The position numbers and the translations under genes were made by a program. A model generated the notes under the pieces. That model searched no databases. It was not told where the DNA came from and saw nothing but the letters and a program-made list of their open reading frames with translations. Shown here in pieces: positions 8,400 through 16,507 of a DNA stretch of 64,000 bases. The stretch's first letter is position 1. Each line of letters starts with the position of its first letter. Source of the DNA: DASUPK01 sp963821705 (GTDB lineage: Bacteria > Actinomycetota > Thermoleophilia > Solirubrobacterales > 70-9); the NCBI GenBank assembly GCA_963821705.1, contig CAWGEV010000006.1, positions 248,001 to 312,000 of the forward strand, in the 5' to 3' direction.

Positions 8400-9518
8400 C
8401 TAGGTCCCGAGGTTGTCGACCTGGAGCTGGGCGGTCTGCGGGCCACCCGTGCCGGTGTCGGCGCTGATGTTCGCGGTGCCGTGCGCCGTGCCGAGCGTGT
8501 CGACTCGGAACGTGGTGCTGAGCTGATTTTGCGGAACGGTCACCGTCGTCGGCACGGTGACGCCGGCGAGGTCGGAGCTCAGGTTGACGACCATGCCGCC
8601 TGAGGGCGCCTCGCAGTCGAGCGTCACGGTGCCGATCGCCGAGTTGCCGGCCGTGAGGTTGCTCGGCGCGAGGCTCAGGTCGCTCACCGCCGGGTTGGGG
8701 CTGGTTCCGCTCACGGAGGCGCTGTCAGTGGCCTGCGAGGAGCCGAGCGTCGCGGTCACGGTCACCGACGGCGCCGGCACGTCCATGGCGGTCGCGTCGA
8801 ACAGAGCGCTCTTCGAGCCGGACGGCACCGTGACCGTGGAGGGGACGCTGAGGGAGAGTGGCGCATCGCTCGAGAGGTCGACGACCGTGTCCGCCGGCGC
8901 CGGGATGTCCAGGCTCACCCGGTTCGAGCTGAAGGGGCCCGGGGTGAAGCACTGGCGCTCCAGCGCGACCGACGCAACGCTCGGACCGCTGACGACGTTG
9001 AGCTGGGTGTTGACGCTGCTCGCGCCGATCCAGGCGGTCAGCGTGACCGCGGTCGTCGCGCCCGTCGTGGTGTTCACGGGGAAGCTGGCCGCGGTCTGGC
9101 CGCTCGGCACCACCACGCTCGCGGGGAGGCTCCCCCTGGCCGGGTCGCTGCTCTGCAGCGTCACGGTCTGACCGCCCGACGGGGCAGCGCCGTCGATGGT
9201 CACCTGCCCCGTCGTCGCGTTGCCGCCGAGGATCGGGTTGTCGGTGACGCCGATGCCGCTCATGTGGAGGGGCGGCGGCGGGGGCGGCGGCTGATTGGGC
9301 GTCGAGTGGGTCGCCTGGCCCGGGAGGGTCGCCTCGGTCGGGCTGGTCCCGCCGCACTTCTTCTTTCTCTTCTTGTGCTTGCCCTTCTTCTTCGCCTTCT
9401 TGCACTTGCTGGCGGAGGCGACCGGGCCGTTCTTCGCGCTCGCGGGGATCGCCAGCGAGCCGCAGACGAGGGCCGCCACGAGTGCAGCCAGACTGATCCT
9501 CCTGATCAGGACCGACAC
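8400..9518 (-). CDS. Secreted Ig-like repeat protein with Lys-rich two-Cys segment
   Basis: This protein has 372 residues. A Sec signal peptide (ISLAALVAALVCGSLAIPASA) is followed by a Lys/Arg run bounded by cysteines (KCKKAKKKGKHKKRKKKCGG) and a proline run (PPPPPPP). Three beta-sandwich repeats of roughly 90 residues follow, each with a PSGG-(Q/M)-V-(T/V)-L-SSD-like strand and a (T/V)VTVP strand. These resemble bacterial Ig-like adhesion domains. No catalytic motif is seen. The product is probably surface-exposed. The basic two-Cys motif is shared with the genes at 1-953. Confidence 0.7.
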   Translation of the reverse strand: MSVLIRRISLAALVAALVCGSLAIPASAKNGPVASASKCKKAKKKGKHKKRKKKCGGTSPTEATLPGQATHSTPNQPPPPPPPLHMSGIGVTDNPILGGNATTGQVTIDGAAPSGGQTVTLQSSDPARGSLPASVVVPSGQTAASFPVNTTTGATTAVTLTAWIGASSVNTQLNVVSGPSVASVALERQCFTPGPFSSNRVSLDIPAPADTVVDLSSDAPLSLSVPSTVTVPSGSKSALFDATAMDVPAPSVTVTATLGSSQATDSASVSGTSPNPAVSDLSLAPSNLTAGNSAIGTVTLDCEAPSGGMVVNLSSDLAGVTVPTTVTVPQNQLSTTFRVDTLGTAHGTANISADTGTGGPQTAQLQVDNLGT

Positions 9519-9606
9519 GGGTATTCACTCGGCCCCGGGCGGAGACGTTCAAGCGAGCCGATGGACTCTGGACAGAAATCCTCCCACCCACTATTTGGGA
9601 TCAATA

Positions 9607-9624
9607 GCTTGCGAAATGCTTGCG
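9607..9624 (+). promoter_or_regulatory. Direct repeat upstream of toxin-antitoxin genes, candidate operator
   Basis: GCTTGCG occurs at 9607-9613 and again at 9618-9624, start-to-start 11 bp, about one helical turn. It lies inside TAGC...GCTA, 17 bp upstream of the antitoxin ATG (9641). Xre-type antitoxins usually bind repeats in their own promoter, so autoregulation is a reasonable inference. No binding data exist here. Confidence 0.4.
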
Positions 9625-9640
9625 CTACGATGAGTGAACG

Positions 9641-9973
9641 ATGAGCCCGGTCCTCACCCCCACTGTGCTCGACCCGATCTCGGAGACGCTGGAGCTCTCC
9701 GAGACGGAGCTCGGGCCGCTCTTCGGCGTCAGCCGGCAGGCGGTCGGGCAGTGGCGCGAGCGCGGCGTGCCCTCCAACCGGATGGCGAAGGTTGCGACGG
9801 TGGCCGCTATCTGCGACCTCCTTCGGCATCGCCTGAAGGCGGAGCGGATCCCGGGAATCGCCAGGCGCCCCGCGGCCGCTTACGGGGGGCTCTCCATGCT
9901 CGAGATGATCAAGCGCGGCCGCCAGGACGAGCTCCAGGCGCTGATCCGCCGCTCGTTCGACTGGGCGTCCTAG
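9641..9973 (+). CDS. Xre/MbcA/ParS-type antitoxin
   Basis: This protein has 110 residues. The helix-turn-helix is at about 17-45 (LELSETELGPLFGVSRQAVGQWRERGVP), followed by a helical C-terminal part (RRPAAAYGGLSMLEMIKRGRQDELQALIRRSFDW), which is the Xre_MbcA_ParS toxin-binding domain. It should neutralise the RES toxin encoded 121 bp downstream and repress the operon. The order antitoxin-then-toxin is usual for this type, but the gap is larger than normal because a structured repeat fills it. Confidence 0.82.
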   Translation: MSPVLTPTVLDPISETLELSETELGPLFGVSRQAVGQWRERGVPSNRMAKVATVAAICDLLRHRLKAERIPGIARRPAAAYGGLSMLEMIKRGRQDELQALIRRSFDWAS

Positions 9974-10094
9974 CGGTTGCCAGGCCGCACCATCTTGGAG
10001 CGAAGGGCGATGCCCGTAGCGACTTGTTCTGGGCGGCCGCTCGCAACCGCGATCTGATGACGGCCGCTCGCAACGGCGATCTGATCGCAAAGCC
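9972..10094 (+). repeat. Structured repeat element, copy A (between antitoxin and toxin)
   Basis: This is copy A of a three-copy element, also at 27871-27966 and 31533-31631. Outer arms GCGGTTGC (9973-9980) and GCAACCGC (10043-10050) pair perfectly. The inner hairpin is GGGC-GAT-GCCC. The copies share GGCCAGGCC-type, AGCGAAGGGCGA, AGCGACTT and GGGCGGCCGCT blocks. Copy A alone has a 27-bp tandem duplication: the 25-base block at 10034-10058 recurs at 10061-10085 with one mismatch. The element begins within the antitoxin stop codon and ends at the toxin GTG. It may be a mobile palindrome or a functional RNA structure. Confidence 0.7.
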
Positions 10095-10607
10095 GTGAGA
10101 ACGATCCGCCGCGGCGGGCCTTACCTCCGGGTCGCCGACCCCGACTGGGACGACCCGCTTGACGGTCGCTACGCGGCCGAGCGCGGTGGCCGCTGGAACC
10201 CTCCTGAGTCGTTCCCGGTCACCTACCTGGCGCGATCGCTTGCGGTCGCCCGCGCCTACGTCTTCCGCAAGCTCGAGGGCCAGCCCTACGGACCGGAGGA
10301 CCTCCGGCCGGGAGGCGGGCCGGTGCTCGTCAGGACCCGGCTGCCGGAGGATCGCTACCTGAACGTCGTCACGGACGCGGGCTGTCGCGACGCGCGCCTC
10401 CCGGCCAGCTACCCGCTCGACAGCCGGAGGCGAACGATTCCCCGGCGTCGCTGCCAGCCGATCGGGCTGGCGGCCTTCGAGGCGGGGCTCCCCGGCGTCG
10501 CCGCGCGCAGCGCCGTCGCGGCGGGCGAGGAGCTGGCTTACTTCGGCGGGCGCAAATTGCGGCGCGGGGCGGTCAGGCCATTCGAGGAGTGGTTCTGGGG
10601 CGCGTGA
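10095..10607 (+). CDS. RES-domain toxin
   Basis: This protein has 170 residues and starts at GTG 10095. The RES fold signature is clear: YLRVADPDWDDPLDGRYAAERGGRWNPPESFPVTYLARSLAVARAYVFRKLEG, then RLPEDRYLNVVTD and IGLAAFEAGLPGVAARSA. Known RES toxins (for example Mycobacterium tuberculosis MbcT, Pseudomonas Res) deplete NAD+ by phosphorolysis or hydrolysis. The conserved basic residue in GGRWNP and the YLA strand that line that pocket are present. Its partner is the Xre antitoxin at 9641. No canonical ribosome binding site precedes the GTG; the repeat element lies there instead. Confidence 0.85.
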   Translation: MRTIRRGGPYLRVADPDWDDPLDGRYAAERGGRWNPPESFPVTYLARSLAVARAYVFRKLEGQPYGPEDLRPGGGPVLVRTRLPEDRYLNVVTDAGCRDARLPASYPLDSRRRTIPRRRCQPIGLAAFEAGLPGVAARSAVAAGEELAYFGGRKLRRGAVRPFEEWFWGA

Positions 10608-10650
10608 GCCATTCACATTCACCGGGTTGCGCTTCGCTAACAATGCGACG

Positions 10651-13131
10651 ATGAGCGACCAGCGACATCCGGGCGGACTCTCGGGCCAGGAGGCCGCGAA
10701 GCGCCTGCGCCAGCTCGGTCCCGTCGAGGACCGGACCAGCCGGTCGGTCGCGAGCATCGTCGCGGGCAACGTCTTCACGCTCTTCAACCTGATCATCGGC
10801 GCCTTCTTCGTGTTCATGCTGGCGCTGGGGCTGTTCGCCGACGCCCTCTTCGGATTCATCGCGGTGATCAACAGCTACATCGGCATCCGCCAGGAGCTGA
10901 AGGCGAAGGAGACCCTGGAAAGTCTCGCCCTGCTGGTCGCCCCGAAGGCGAAGGCCGTGCGCGACGGTGAGCTGGTCGAGCTGCGAGCCGAGGAGGTCGT
11001 TCCCGGCGACTGGATCCGGATCGAGCCGGGCGACCAGCTGGTCGCGGACGGCGAGGTCACCGAGAGCCGGGGGCTGACGCTCGACGAGTCGATGCTCACG
11101 GGAGAGGCCGACGGCGTCCGCAAGCGCACCGGCCAGCGCGCCCTCTCCGGCTCCTTCTGCATCACCGGCTCCGGCTACTACGAGGTCGACGCGGTCAGGG
11201 AGGACAGCTACGCCGAGCAGGTCGCCGGCGAGGCCCGGACCTTCCGCCACCCGAACTCACCCCTCCAGGACGAGGTCAACCTGGTGCTGAAGGCGAGCAC
11301 GTGGCTGATGATCCCGCTCGCGGTCGTGCTCATCTTCGCCCTGGAGGCGCGGAGCACCCCGCTGCACGACGCTGCGCAGACGGCCACCGCCGGCCTGATC
11401 ACCCTGATCCCGGAAGGCCTCGTCCTCTTGATGAGCGTGACCCTCGCCGTCGCGGCGGTCAGGCTCGCCCGACTCGACACCCTGGTCCAGCAGATGAGCG
11501 CGACCGAGGCGCTCGCGGCGGTCGACACGATCTGCGTGGACAAGACCGGCACGCTGACCACCGGCGAGCTCGAGCTCGTGTCGGTCGACGTGTCCGATCC
11601 CTCGGAGGCGAGCGCCGCCCAGAAGGCCCTCGCCCGGTTCGCGGCCAGCACCGGCGAGCGCAACAGGACCCTGGAGGCGATCGCCGAGAACTACCCGGCG
11701 GGCGGCGAGCGGGTCCGGGCGGAAGTGCCGTTCTCCTCGGAGTGGAAATGGAGCGGCCTCACGTTCGGGCGCGGCGAGACCTACGTGCTCGGCGCCCCCG
11801 ACGTGCTGATGAGCCGCGGCTCACTGGCGCTGCCCGTCCCGCTCCAGCGCAGCCTGCAGGCCAACACCAAGGCCGGCCGGCGGGTGGTGGCGTTCGGCCG
11901 GGCATCCGGCGGGCTGCCGGACAACCCCTATTCCGATCCGCCTCCGGCCGTGACGCCGATCGCGCTCGTGGTGCTCGAGGAGACCCTGCGGGAGGACGCT
12001 CGCGAGACGATTCGCTACATGCGGGAACGCGAGATGGACCTGAAGCTGATCTCGGGCGACGCGCCGCAGACGGTGACCGCGGTCGCCGCGGCGGTCGGCG
12101 TCCCGGCGGGAGTCGGGGTCGTCACCGGCGACGAGCTGCCCGAGGACCACGCCTCGCTGGCCCGGATCGCGGAGGAGAACACGATCTTCTGCCGGATCCG
12201 CCCGGAGCAGAAGAAGTCACTGGTCTCGGCGCTCGCCGACCGCGGGCGCTTCGTCGCGATGATCGGCGACGGGGTCAACGACGTGCCGGCCCTCAAGCGC
12301 GCCAGGATGGCGGTTGCGATGGGCTCGGGAAGCCAGATCACGAAGGGGATTGCGGACATCGTCCTGCTCAAGGACCAGTTCTCGCGACTGCCGCGCGCCG
12401 TCGCCGAGGGCCGACGGATCGCCCGGAACATCCACCGCCTCGCGCGCCTCTACGTGACCAAGACCGTCTACGCCGCTGCGCTGATCGTCCTGGTCGCGGT
12501 GCCCGGCTGGGCGTTCCCGTTCCTGCCGCGGCAGCTGACCGTGGCCGCCTTCCTGACGATCGGGATCCCGTCATTCGTGCTGGCCCTGGCGCCCAGCGAC
12601 GGCCCCTTGTACAGGGGGCGCCTGCTGCGGGCCCTGGCCGCGTTCGCGGTGCCGGCCGGACTGGCGATCGCCGCCGCCTCGCTGGCGAGCTTCTTCCTGG
12701 TCGACACGGTCTTCGGCGGATCGCTCGAGGCCGGCCGCACCGCCGCGACGACGACCCTGGTCGTGCTCGGCCTCTGCTTCATCCTGCTGCTCGAGCGCGG
12801 ACCCGGACGCGAGCACATCGCGATCCAGAGCTACATGCTTGCGCTGGTCGCCGCGCTCGGCGCCCTCTACGCGCTGATCCTGACGGTGCAGCCCGTTCGC
12901 GACTTCTTCGACCTGACCCGGATGGGCGGAGGCCAGCTCTTCCTGGCGCTGCTCTCGGCCGCGGCCGGCCTGGTGCTGGCGAGCGTCGTCTGGCGGATCC
13001 CGGCGATCGAGCAGCTCGAGGACCGCCCGCCGCCGCCGGACGAGGCGCCGACCGGGCCGGTGACGGAACCGCTCTCCGTTCCCCCGACACCCAAGCCGGT
13101 CCCCCGGACCCGGCCCAGCGGAGGCGGCTGA
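10651..13131 (+). CDS. P-type cation ATPase, CtpE-like
   Basis: This 826-residue P-type ATPase starts at ATG 10651. The actuator TGE is at 150-152, and IPEGLVLLMSVTLAVAAVRLA is the metal-site helix. DKTGTLT carries the phosphorylated Asp297, and GDGVNDVPALK is at 539-549. The C-terminal half has about six membrane helices. The IPEGL motif and the lack of N-terminal heavy-metal domains match mycobacterial CtpE, reported to import calcium; the ion here is inferred. The tail ends in a Pro-rich stretch. The stop overlaps the pyruvate kinase start (TGATG). Confidence 0.9.
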   Translation: MSDQRHPGGLSGQEAAKRLRQLGPVEDRTSRSVASIVAGNVFTLFNLIIGAFFVFMLALGLFADALFGFIAVINSYIGIRQELKAKETLESLALLVAPKAKAVRDGELVELRAEEVVPGDWIRIEPGDQLVADGEVTESRGLTLDESMLTGEADGVRKRTGQRALSGSFCITGSGYYEVDAVREDSYAEQVAGEARTFRHPNSPLQDEVNLVLKASTWLMIPLAVVLIFALEARSTPLHDAAQTATAGLITLIPEGLVLLMSVTLAVAAVRLARLDTLVQQMSATEALAAVDTICVDKTGTLTTGELELVSVDVSDPSEASAAQKALARFAASTGERNRTLEAIAENYPAGGERVRAEVPFSSEWKWSGLTFGRGETYVLGAPDVLMSRGSLALPVPLQRSLQANTKAGRRVVAFGRASGGLPDNPYSDPPPAVTPIALVVLEETLREDARETIRYMREREMDLKLISGDAPQTVTAVAAAVGVPAGVGVVTGDELPEDHASLARIAEENTIFCRIRPEQKKSLVSALADRGRFVAMIGDGVNDVPALKRARMAVAMGSGSQITKGIADIVLLKDQFSRLPRAVAEGRRIARNIHRLARLYVTKTVYAAALIVLVAVPGWAFPFLPRQLTVAAFLTIGIPSFVLALAPSDGPLYRGRLLRALAAFAVPAGLAIAAASLASFFLVDTVFGGSLEAGRTAATTTLVVLGLCFILLLERGPGREHIAIQSYMLALVAALGALYALILTVQPVRDFFDLTRMGGGQLFLALLSAAAGLVLASVVWRIPAIEQLEDRPPPPDEAPTGPVTEPLSVPPTPKPVPRTRPSGGG

Positions 13132-14576
13132 TGGCCTCCTCCGGCCAGGGGGCCGCTCGGCGCACCAAGATCGTCGCGACGGTCGGCCCATCGAGCAGCG
13201 ACCCGGCCGTGCTCCGGGAGCTGTTCGCCGCGGGCGTCGACGTGTTCCGGCTCAACTTCGCCCACGGGACGCCGGAGGAGCAGGCGGAGAACGTCCGGCG
13301 GATCCGGGCGGTGAGCGAGGAGGTCGGGCGGGAGGTCGGGATCCTCGGCGACCTCCCGGGGCCCAAGCTTCGCCTCGGCGATCTCGAGGGGGACGTGGCG
13401 GTCCTCCATTCCGGCTCCAACGTCGTCCTTCGCGGCCAGACGAACGGCACGCCGGGGAACGCGGAGCTTCTCACCGTGCAGTGGGACGGCTTCGCCAAGG
13501 CCGTGAAGGAGGACGACCCGGTCTTCCTGGCGGACGGCCGAGTGCGGCTCCGGGTCGTCTCGGTCTCCGGCGCCGACGTCACCTGCGAGGTCGAGGCCGG
13601 CGGCGCGGTCAGCTCACATCAGGGCGTGAACCTGCCCGGCGCCGACCACGACCTTCCTGAGACGGGCGCCTCAGATCAGCCCTGGATCGACTTCGCCGTC
13701 GACAACGGGGTCGACCTGCTGGCGGTCTCGTTCGTGCGGCGTCCCTCCGACCTGGAGAAGGTCCGGACGCGCCTGCAGGAGCGCGATGCCGACATCCCGT
13801 TGATCGCCAAGATCGAGAAGCCACAGGCGGCGGAACGGGCCGAGGAGATCATCGAGGCGGCGGAGAGCGGGATCATGATCGCCCGCGGCGACCTCGGAGT
13901 CGAGCTGCCGATCGAGGAGGTGCCCGGGGCACAGAAGCGGCTGATCGCCCTGGCGGGTCGCGCCTCGAAGCCGGCGATCACGGCCACGCAGATGCTGGCG
14001 ACGATGGTGAGGGCCTCGCGTCCGACCCGTGCCGAGGTCACCGACGTGGCCAACGCCATCTACGACGGCACGGACGCCGTGATGCTCTCCGAGGAGACGG
14101 CGATCGGCGACCATCCGGTCGAGGCCGTGCGGGTCATGGACCGGATCGCCCGGGTCACCGAGCCGCGCCTGCGCTACGGGGAGATGGTCTTCACCCGGGT
14201 CGAGGAGCACGAGCATGACATCGCCGAGACCGTCGCCCAGGTCGCGGTCGCCGCCTGCTACCGGCTGGGACTCAAGGCGATCGTCTGCCCGACCTCGTCG
14301 GGCCGCACTGCGCGGCTGATCAGCGCCCACCGGCCGCGGGTCCCGGTCCTGGCCATCTCGCAGCGGCTCGAGACCGTCCGCCGCATGAACCTGCTGTTCG
14401 GCATCAGCTCCACGCAGGCCGAGGACTGGACCTCGATCCGCAAGCTGCTGGACGACTGCGCGACCCTGGCTCGCGAGGAGGGGATCGCGGAGTCAGGCGA
14501 CCTGGTCGCGATCACGGCCGGGCTGCCGGCGCAGGGCGTCGGCACCAATCTGTTCGAAATCCACCGAGTCCCGTAG
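13131..14576 (+). CDS. pyk: Pyruvate kinase
   Basis: This 481-residue enzyme converts phosphoenolpyruvate and ADP to pyruvate and ATP, the last step of glycolysis. Seen are KIVATVGPSSSDP, RLNFAHGTPEEQ (the family usually has SH; here AH), GDLPGPKLR, IAKIEKPQAAE with the catalytic Lys, MIARGDLGVELP and the long signature TRAEVTDVANAIYDGTDAVMLSEETAIGDHP. ATG 13131 shares its A with the TGA of the P-type ATPase, so the two are translationally coupled. A hairpin at the stop codon probably terminates the transcript. Confidence 0.96.
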   Translation: MASSGQGAARRTKIVATVGPSSSDPAVLRELFAAGVDVFRLNFAHGTPEEQAENVRRIRAVSEEVGREVGILGDLPGPKLRLGDLEGDVAVLHSGSNVVLRGQTNGTPGNAELLTVQWDGFAKAVKEDDPVFLADGRVRLRVVSVSGADVTCEVEAGGAVSSHQGVNLPGADHDLPETGASDQPWIDFAVDNGVDLLAVSFVRRPSDLEKVRTRLQERDADIPLIAKIEKPQAAERAEEIIEAAESGIMIARGDLGVELPIEEVPGAQKRLIALAGRASKPAITATQMLATMVRASRPTRAEVTDVANAIYDGTDAVMLSEETAIGDHPVEAVRVMDRIARVTEPRLRYGEMVFTRVEEHEHDIAETVAQVAVAACYRLGLKAIVCPTSSGRTARLISAHRPRVPVLAISQRLETVRRMNLLFGISSTQAEDWTSIRKLLDDCATLAREEGIAESGDLVAITAGLPAQGVGTNLFEIHRVP

Positions 14577-14596
14577 CGCCAGCGACAGCGCTACGG
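14571..14596. terminator. Hairpin at the end of pyk, bidirectional terminator candidate
   Basis: CCGTAGCGC (14571-14579) pairs perfectly with GCGCTACGG (14588-14596) around an 8-base loop. It includes the pyk stop codon and sits between convergent genes (pyk plus strand, SnoaL-like gene ending 14601 minus strand). No U-tract follows on either strand, as is common in high-GC actinobacteria. Confidence 0.5.
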
Positions 14597-14600
14597 ACGG

Positions 14601-14990
14601 TCAGGCGACGGCGTCGCGCGCCTCCGCGGTGTCGCCGAAGAACTCGGCGTGGGTGAGCTTTCCGTCGCTGACCTTGTAGAGCCAGACCGAGCGGCCACGG
14701 ATCTCGTTCCCAGATTTCGTTTTCCCCGTTCCATCGACGACCACGACGACGGTCTCTCCGTCGTCACCCTCGATGAACGCGGTGGGCTTCGGGTCGACCG
14801 ACTCGAAGTTGGACAGGAACTTCTGGATCATCTCCTTGAACCCTTCGGGGCCGGTGTAGGTGCCGCCCCAGGGCAGGGTCTCCGGCATGACGATCTCCGC
14901 GTTCTCGTCCGTGGTCGAGACGGCCGCGTCCAAGTCGCCCTTGGCGAAGTCGCCCCAGCGCTCCTTGACGGCATCTGCGTTCTCGCCCAT
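14601..14990 (-). CDS. SnoaL-like (NTF2-fold) protein
   Basis: This protein has 129 residues. ATG 14990 is chosen because AGGAGAT lies 5 bases before it; the frame runs 21 codons further upstream without such a site. NADAVKERWGDFAKGDLDAAVSTTDENAEIVMPETLPWGGTYTGPEGFKEMIQKFL, EGDDGETVVVVVDGTG and SVWLYKVSDGKLTHAEFFGDTAEA show the SnoaL-like fold. Substrate unknown. It is transcribed in the same direction as the thioesterase and hydratase genes upstream (15073-16461), 82 bp from the thioesterase stop. Confidence 0.78.
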   Translation of the reverse strand: MGENADAVKERWGDFAKGDLDAAVSTTDENAEIVMPETLPWGGTYTGPEGFKEMIQKFLSNFESVDPKPTAFIEGDDGETVVVVVDGTGKTKSGNEIRGRSVWLYKVSDGKLTHAEFFGDTAEARDAVA

Positions 14991-15072
14991 ATCGATCTCC
15001 TCTCTGCTATTCCCCGGAGGAGCGACGGTACCCCTCCGTCCGGTGCAGCGCAAGGGGCCTGAGCGGGCCGGG

Positions 15073-15534
15073 TCAGTCCCCTGGTGGGTAGTCCCCGGGT
15101 GCGGGCCGCTCGGCGCGCGGGTCCCGCCCCGGCAGCACGAACTGGGTGACGATCAGATTGGCGACGGGCTTCTCGTCCTTCCGGATCATCGCCTCGATCA
15201 CGGCGGTGCTGCGGCCGACGTGGAGGGGTCGCGCCTCGCAGATCAGCTCGTCGCCGAGCACCCCGGCGGAGAACACGTTGAGCTTCAGCTCGATGGTGGT
15301 GAAGTCGTGGTTCGGCGGCAGCGCGCGGAAGGTCGCCCAGGCCGCGACCGAGTCCCCGAACGCCGTCCAGACACCACCGTGGACGAAGCCGCCCGGATGG
15401 AGGTGGCGCTCGTCGACGACCATCCGCCCGGTCGAGAGATCGTCGGCGATCTCGACCGGCTCGATCGCCATGTCGCCCGGGAAGGTGCCGGGCAGCCAGG
15501 TCTTGATGCTCTCGGCGGTGATCTCGGGATTCAC
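15073..15534 (-). CDS. PaaI-family hotdog thioesterase
   Basis: This protein has 153 residues and starts at GTG. It is a hotdog-fold acyl-CoA thioesterase of the PaaI type: VVDERHLHPGGFVHGGVWTAFGDSVAAWATF holds the HGG motif and the following helix with the catalytic acidic residue (GDSVA). TIELKLNVFSAGVLGDELICEARPLHVGRSTAVIEAMI gives the later strands. It probably hydrolyses an acyl-CoA. It is 12 bp downstream of the enoyl-CoA hydratase gene on the same strand, so both probably act in one acyl-CoA pathway. Confidence 0.86.
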   Translation of the reverse strand: MNPEITAESIKTWLPGTFPGDMAIEPVEIADDLSTGRMVVDERHLHPGGFVHGGVWTAFGDSVAAWATFRALPPNHDFTTIELKLNVFSAGVLGDELICEARPLHVGRSTAVIEAMIRKDEKPVANLIVTQFVLPGRDPRAERPAPGDYPPGD

Positions 15535-15546
15535 GGGCGGCTGAGC

Positions 15547-16461
15547 CTATTGGAGGCCGAAATCGCCGAAGGGCTCGTCCCGCTCGCGGACGGCCTCCTT
15601 GAAGCCCTTCTCCGCGGCGCGCCGCTGGAAGGCGAAGCCCTCCGGCGTGTGCCGGGCGATGCCGTCGAAGAAGACGCCGAGCGCCTGGGTCGCCTGCAGG
15701 CCCTGCGCGTAGAGCGCCTGGTTGACGAGCAGCTTGTGCATGACGAGCTGGTTGATCGGCACGCGCGCGACCCGCTCCAGCAGCGACTCGAAGCGCTCGT
15801 CGAGCTCGTCGGCCGGCGCCGCCTCCGAGGCCAGCCCCCACTCGACCGCGGTGGTGCCGTCGATCGAGTCGCCCGTGAGCAGCAGGCGCTTGGCCCGGGC
15901 CGGGCCGACCCGGTAGGCCCAGAGCGCGCTGGTCGGGACGCCCCACACGCGGGCCGGCGGATAGCCGATCTTGGCCCTGTCCTCGGCGACCATCAGATCC
16001 GAGCAGAGCGCCATGTCCGTGCCGCCGGCGACGCAGTAGCCGTGCACCTTGCAGATCGTGGGCTTCTCCGAGTGGAACAGGCTCATGAAGCCCCGGACGT
16101 TGCGGCTCATCATCTGGAAGTCGGTGACCGGGTCCCAGGTGCCCTCCGGGTCGTGGTTGCGCGCCTGGACCACCGGATCGATCGGAGAGCCGGGCGGCGC
16201 CTCCGCGCTCGCCACTCCCTCCATGTTCCCCTCGGCGCTCGCGACGAGGTCGTAGCCGCCGCAGAAGCCGGTGCCGTTGCCCGCCAGCGCGATCAGGTGG
16301 ACCTCGGGGTCGAGGTTGGCCCGCTCGACGCAGTCGGCGAGCTCGCGCGGCATCTGGAGGGTGATCCCGTTGCCCCGCTCCGGGCGGTTGAGGGTTATCC
16401 GGGCGACCCGTCCGGTCACCTCGTAGGTGAGCGTCTCGAGCGTTTCGATCCGTGGATTCAA
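15547..16461 (-). CDS. Enoyl-CoA hydratase/isomerase (crotonase) family protein
   Basis: This protein has 304 residues and starts at a TTG codon. Crotonase fold: VARITLNRPERGNGITLQMPREL, LIALAGNGTGFCGGYDLVASAEG (first oxyanion-hole loop), then KPTICKVHGYCVAGGTDMALCSDLMVAEDRAKIGYPPARVWG. The GYCVAGG replaces the more usual G-xx-xGGG but keeps the oxyanion glycine. The position of the catalytic Glu is taken by Asp/Ala-type residues, so the reaction (hydration, isomerisation or hydrolysis) is uncertain. Mycobacterial EchA proteins of similar length are the closest type I recognise. Confidence 0.85.
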   Translation of the reverse strand: MNPRIETLETLTYEVTGRVARITLNRPERGNGITLQMPRELADCVERANLDPEVHLIALAGNGTGFCGGYDLVASAEGNMEGVASAEAPPGSPIDPVVQARNHDPEGTWDPVTDFQMMSRNVRGFMSLFHSEKPTICKVHGYCVAGGTDMALCSDLMVAEDRAKIGYPPARVWGVPTSALWAYRVGPARAKRLLLTGDSIDGTTAVEWGLASEAAPADELDERFESLLERVARVPINQLVMHKLLVNQALYAQGLQATQALGVFFDGIARHTPEGFAFQRRAAEKGFKEAVRERDEPFGDFGLQ

Positions 16462-16507
16462 TCAGCGCCGATGATTCGGGCCCGGAACGAGGGTCCAAGG
16501 GGAGAAG

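Noticed and set aside
11301..13130. Extension of pyruvate kinase far upstream in its own frame
   Set aside because: The first 610 codons read through the P-type ATPase in the wrong frame; ATG 13131 gives a full-length normal pyruvate kinase.
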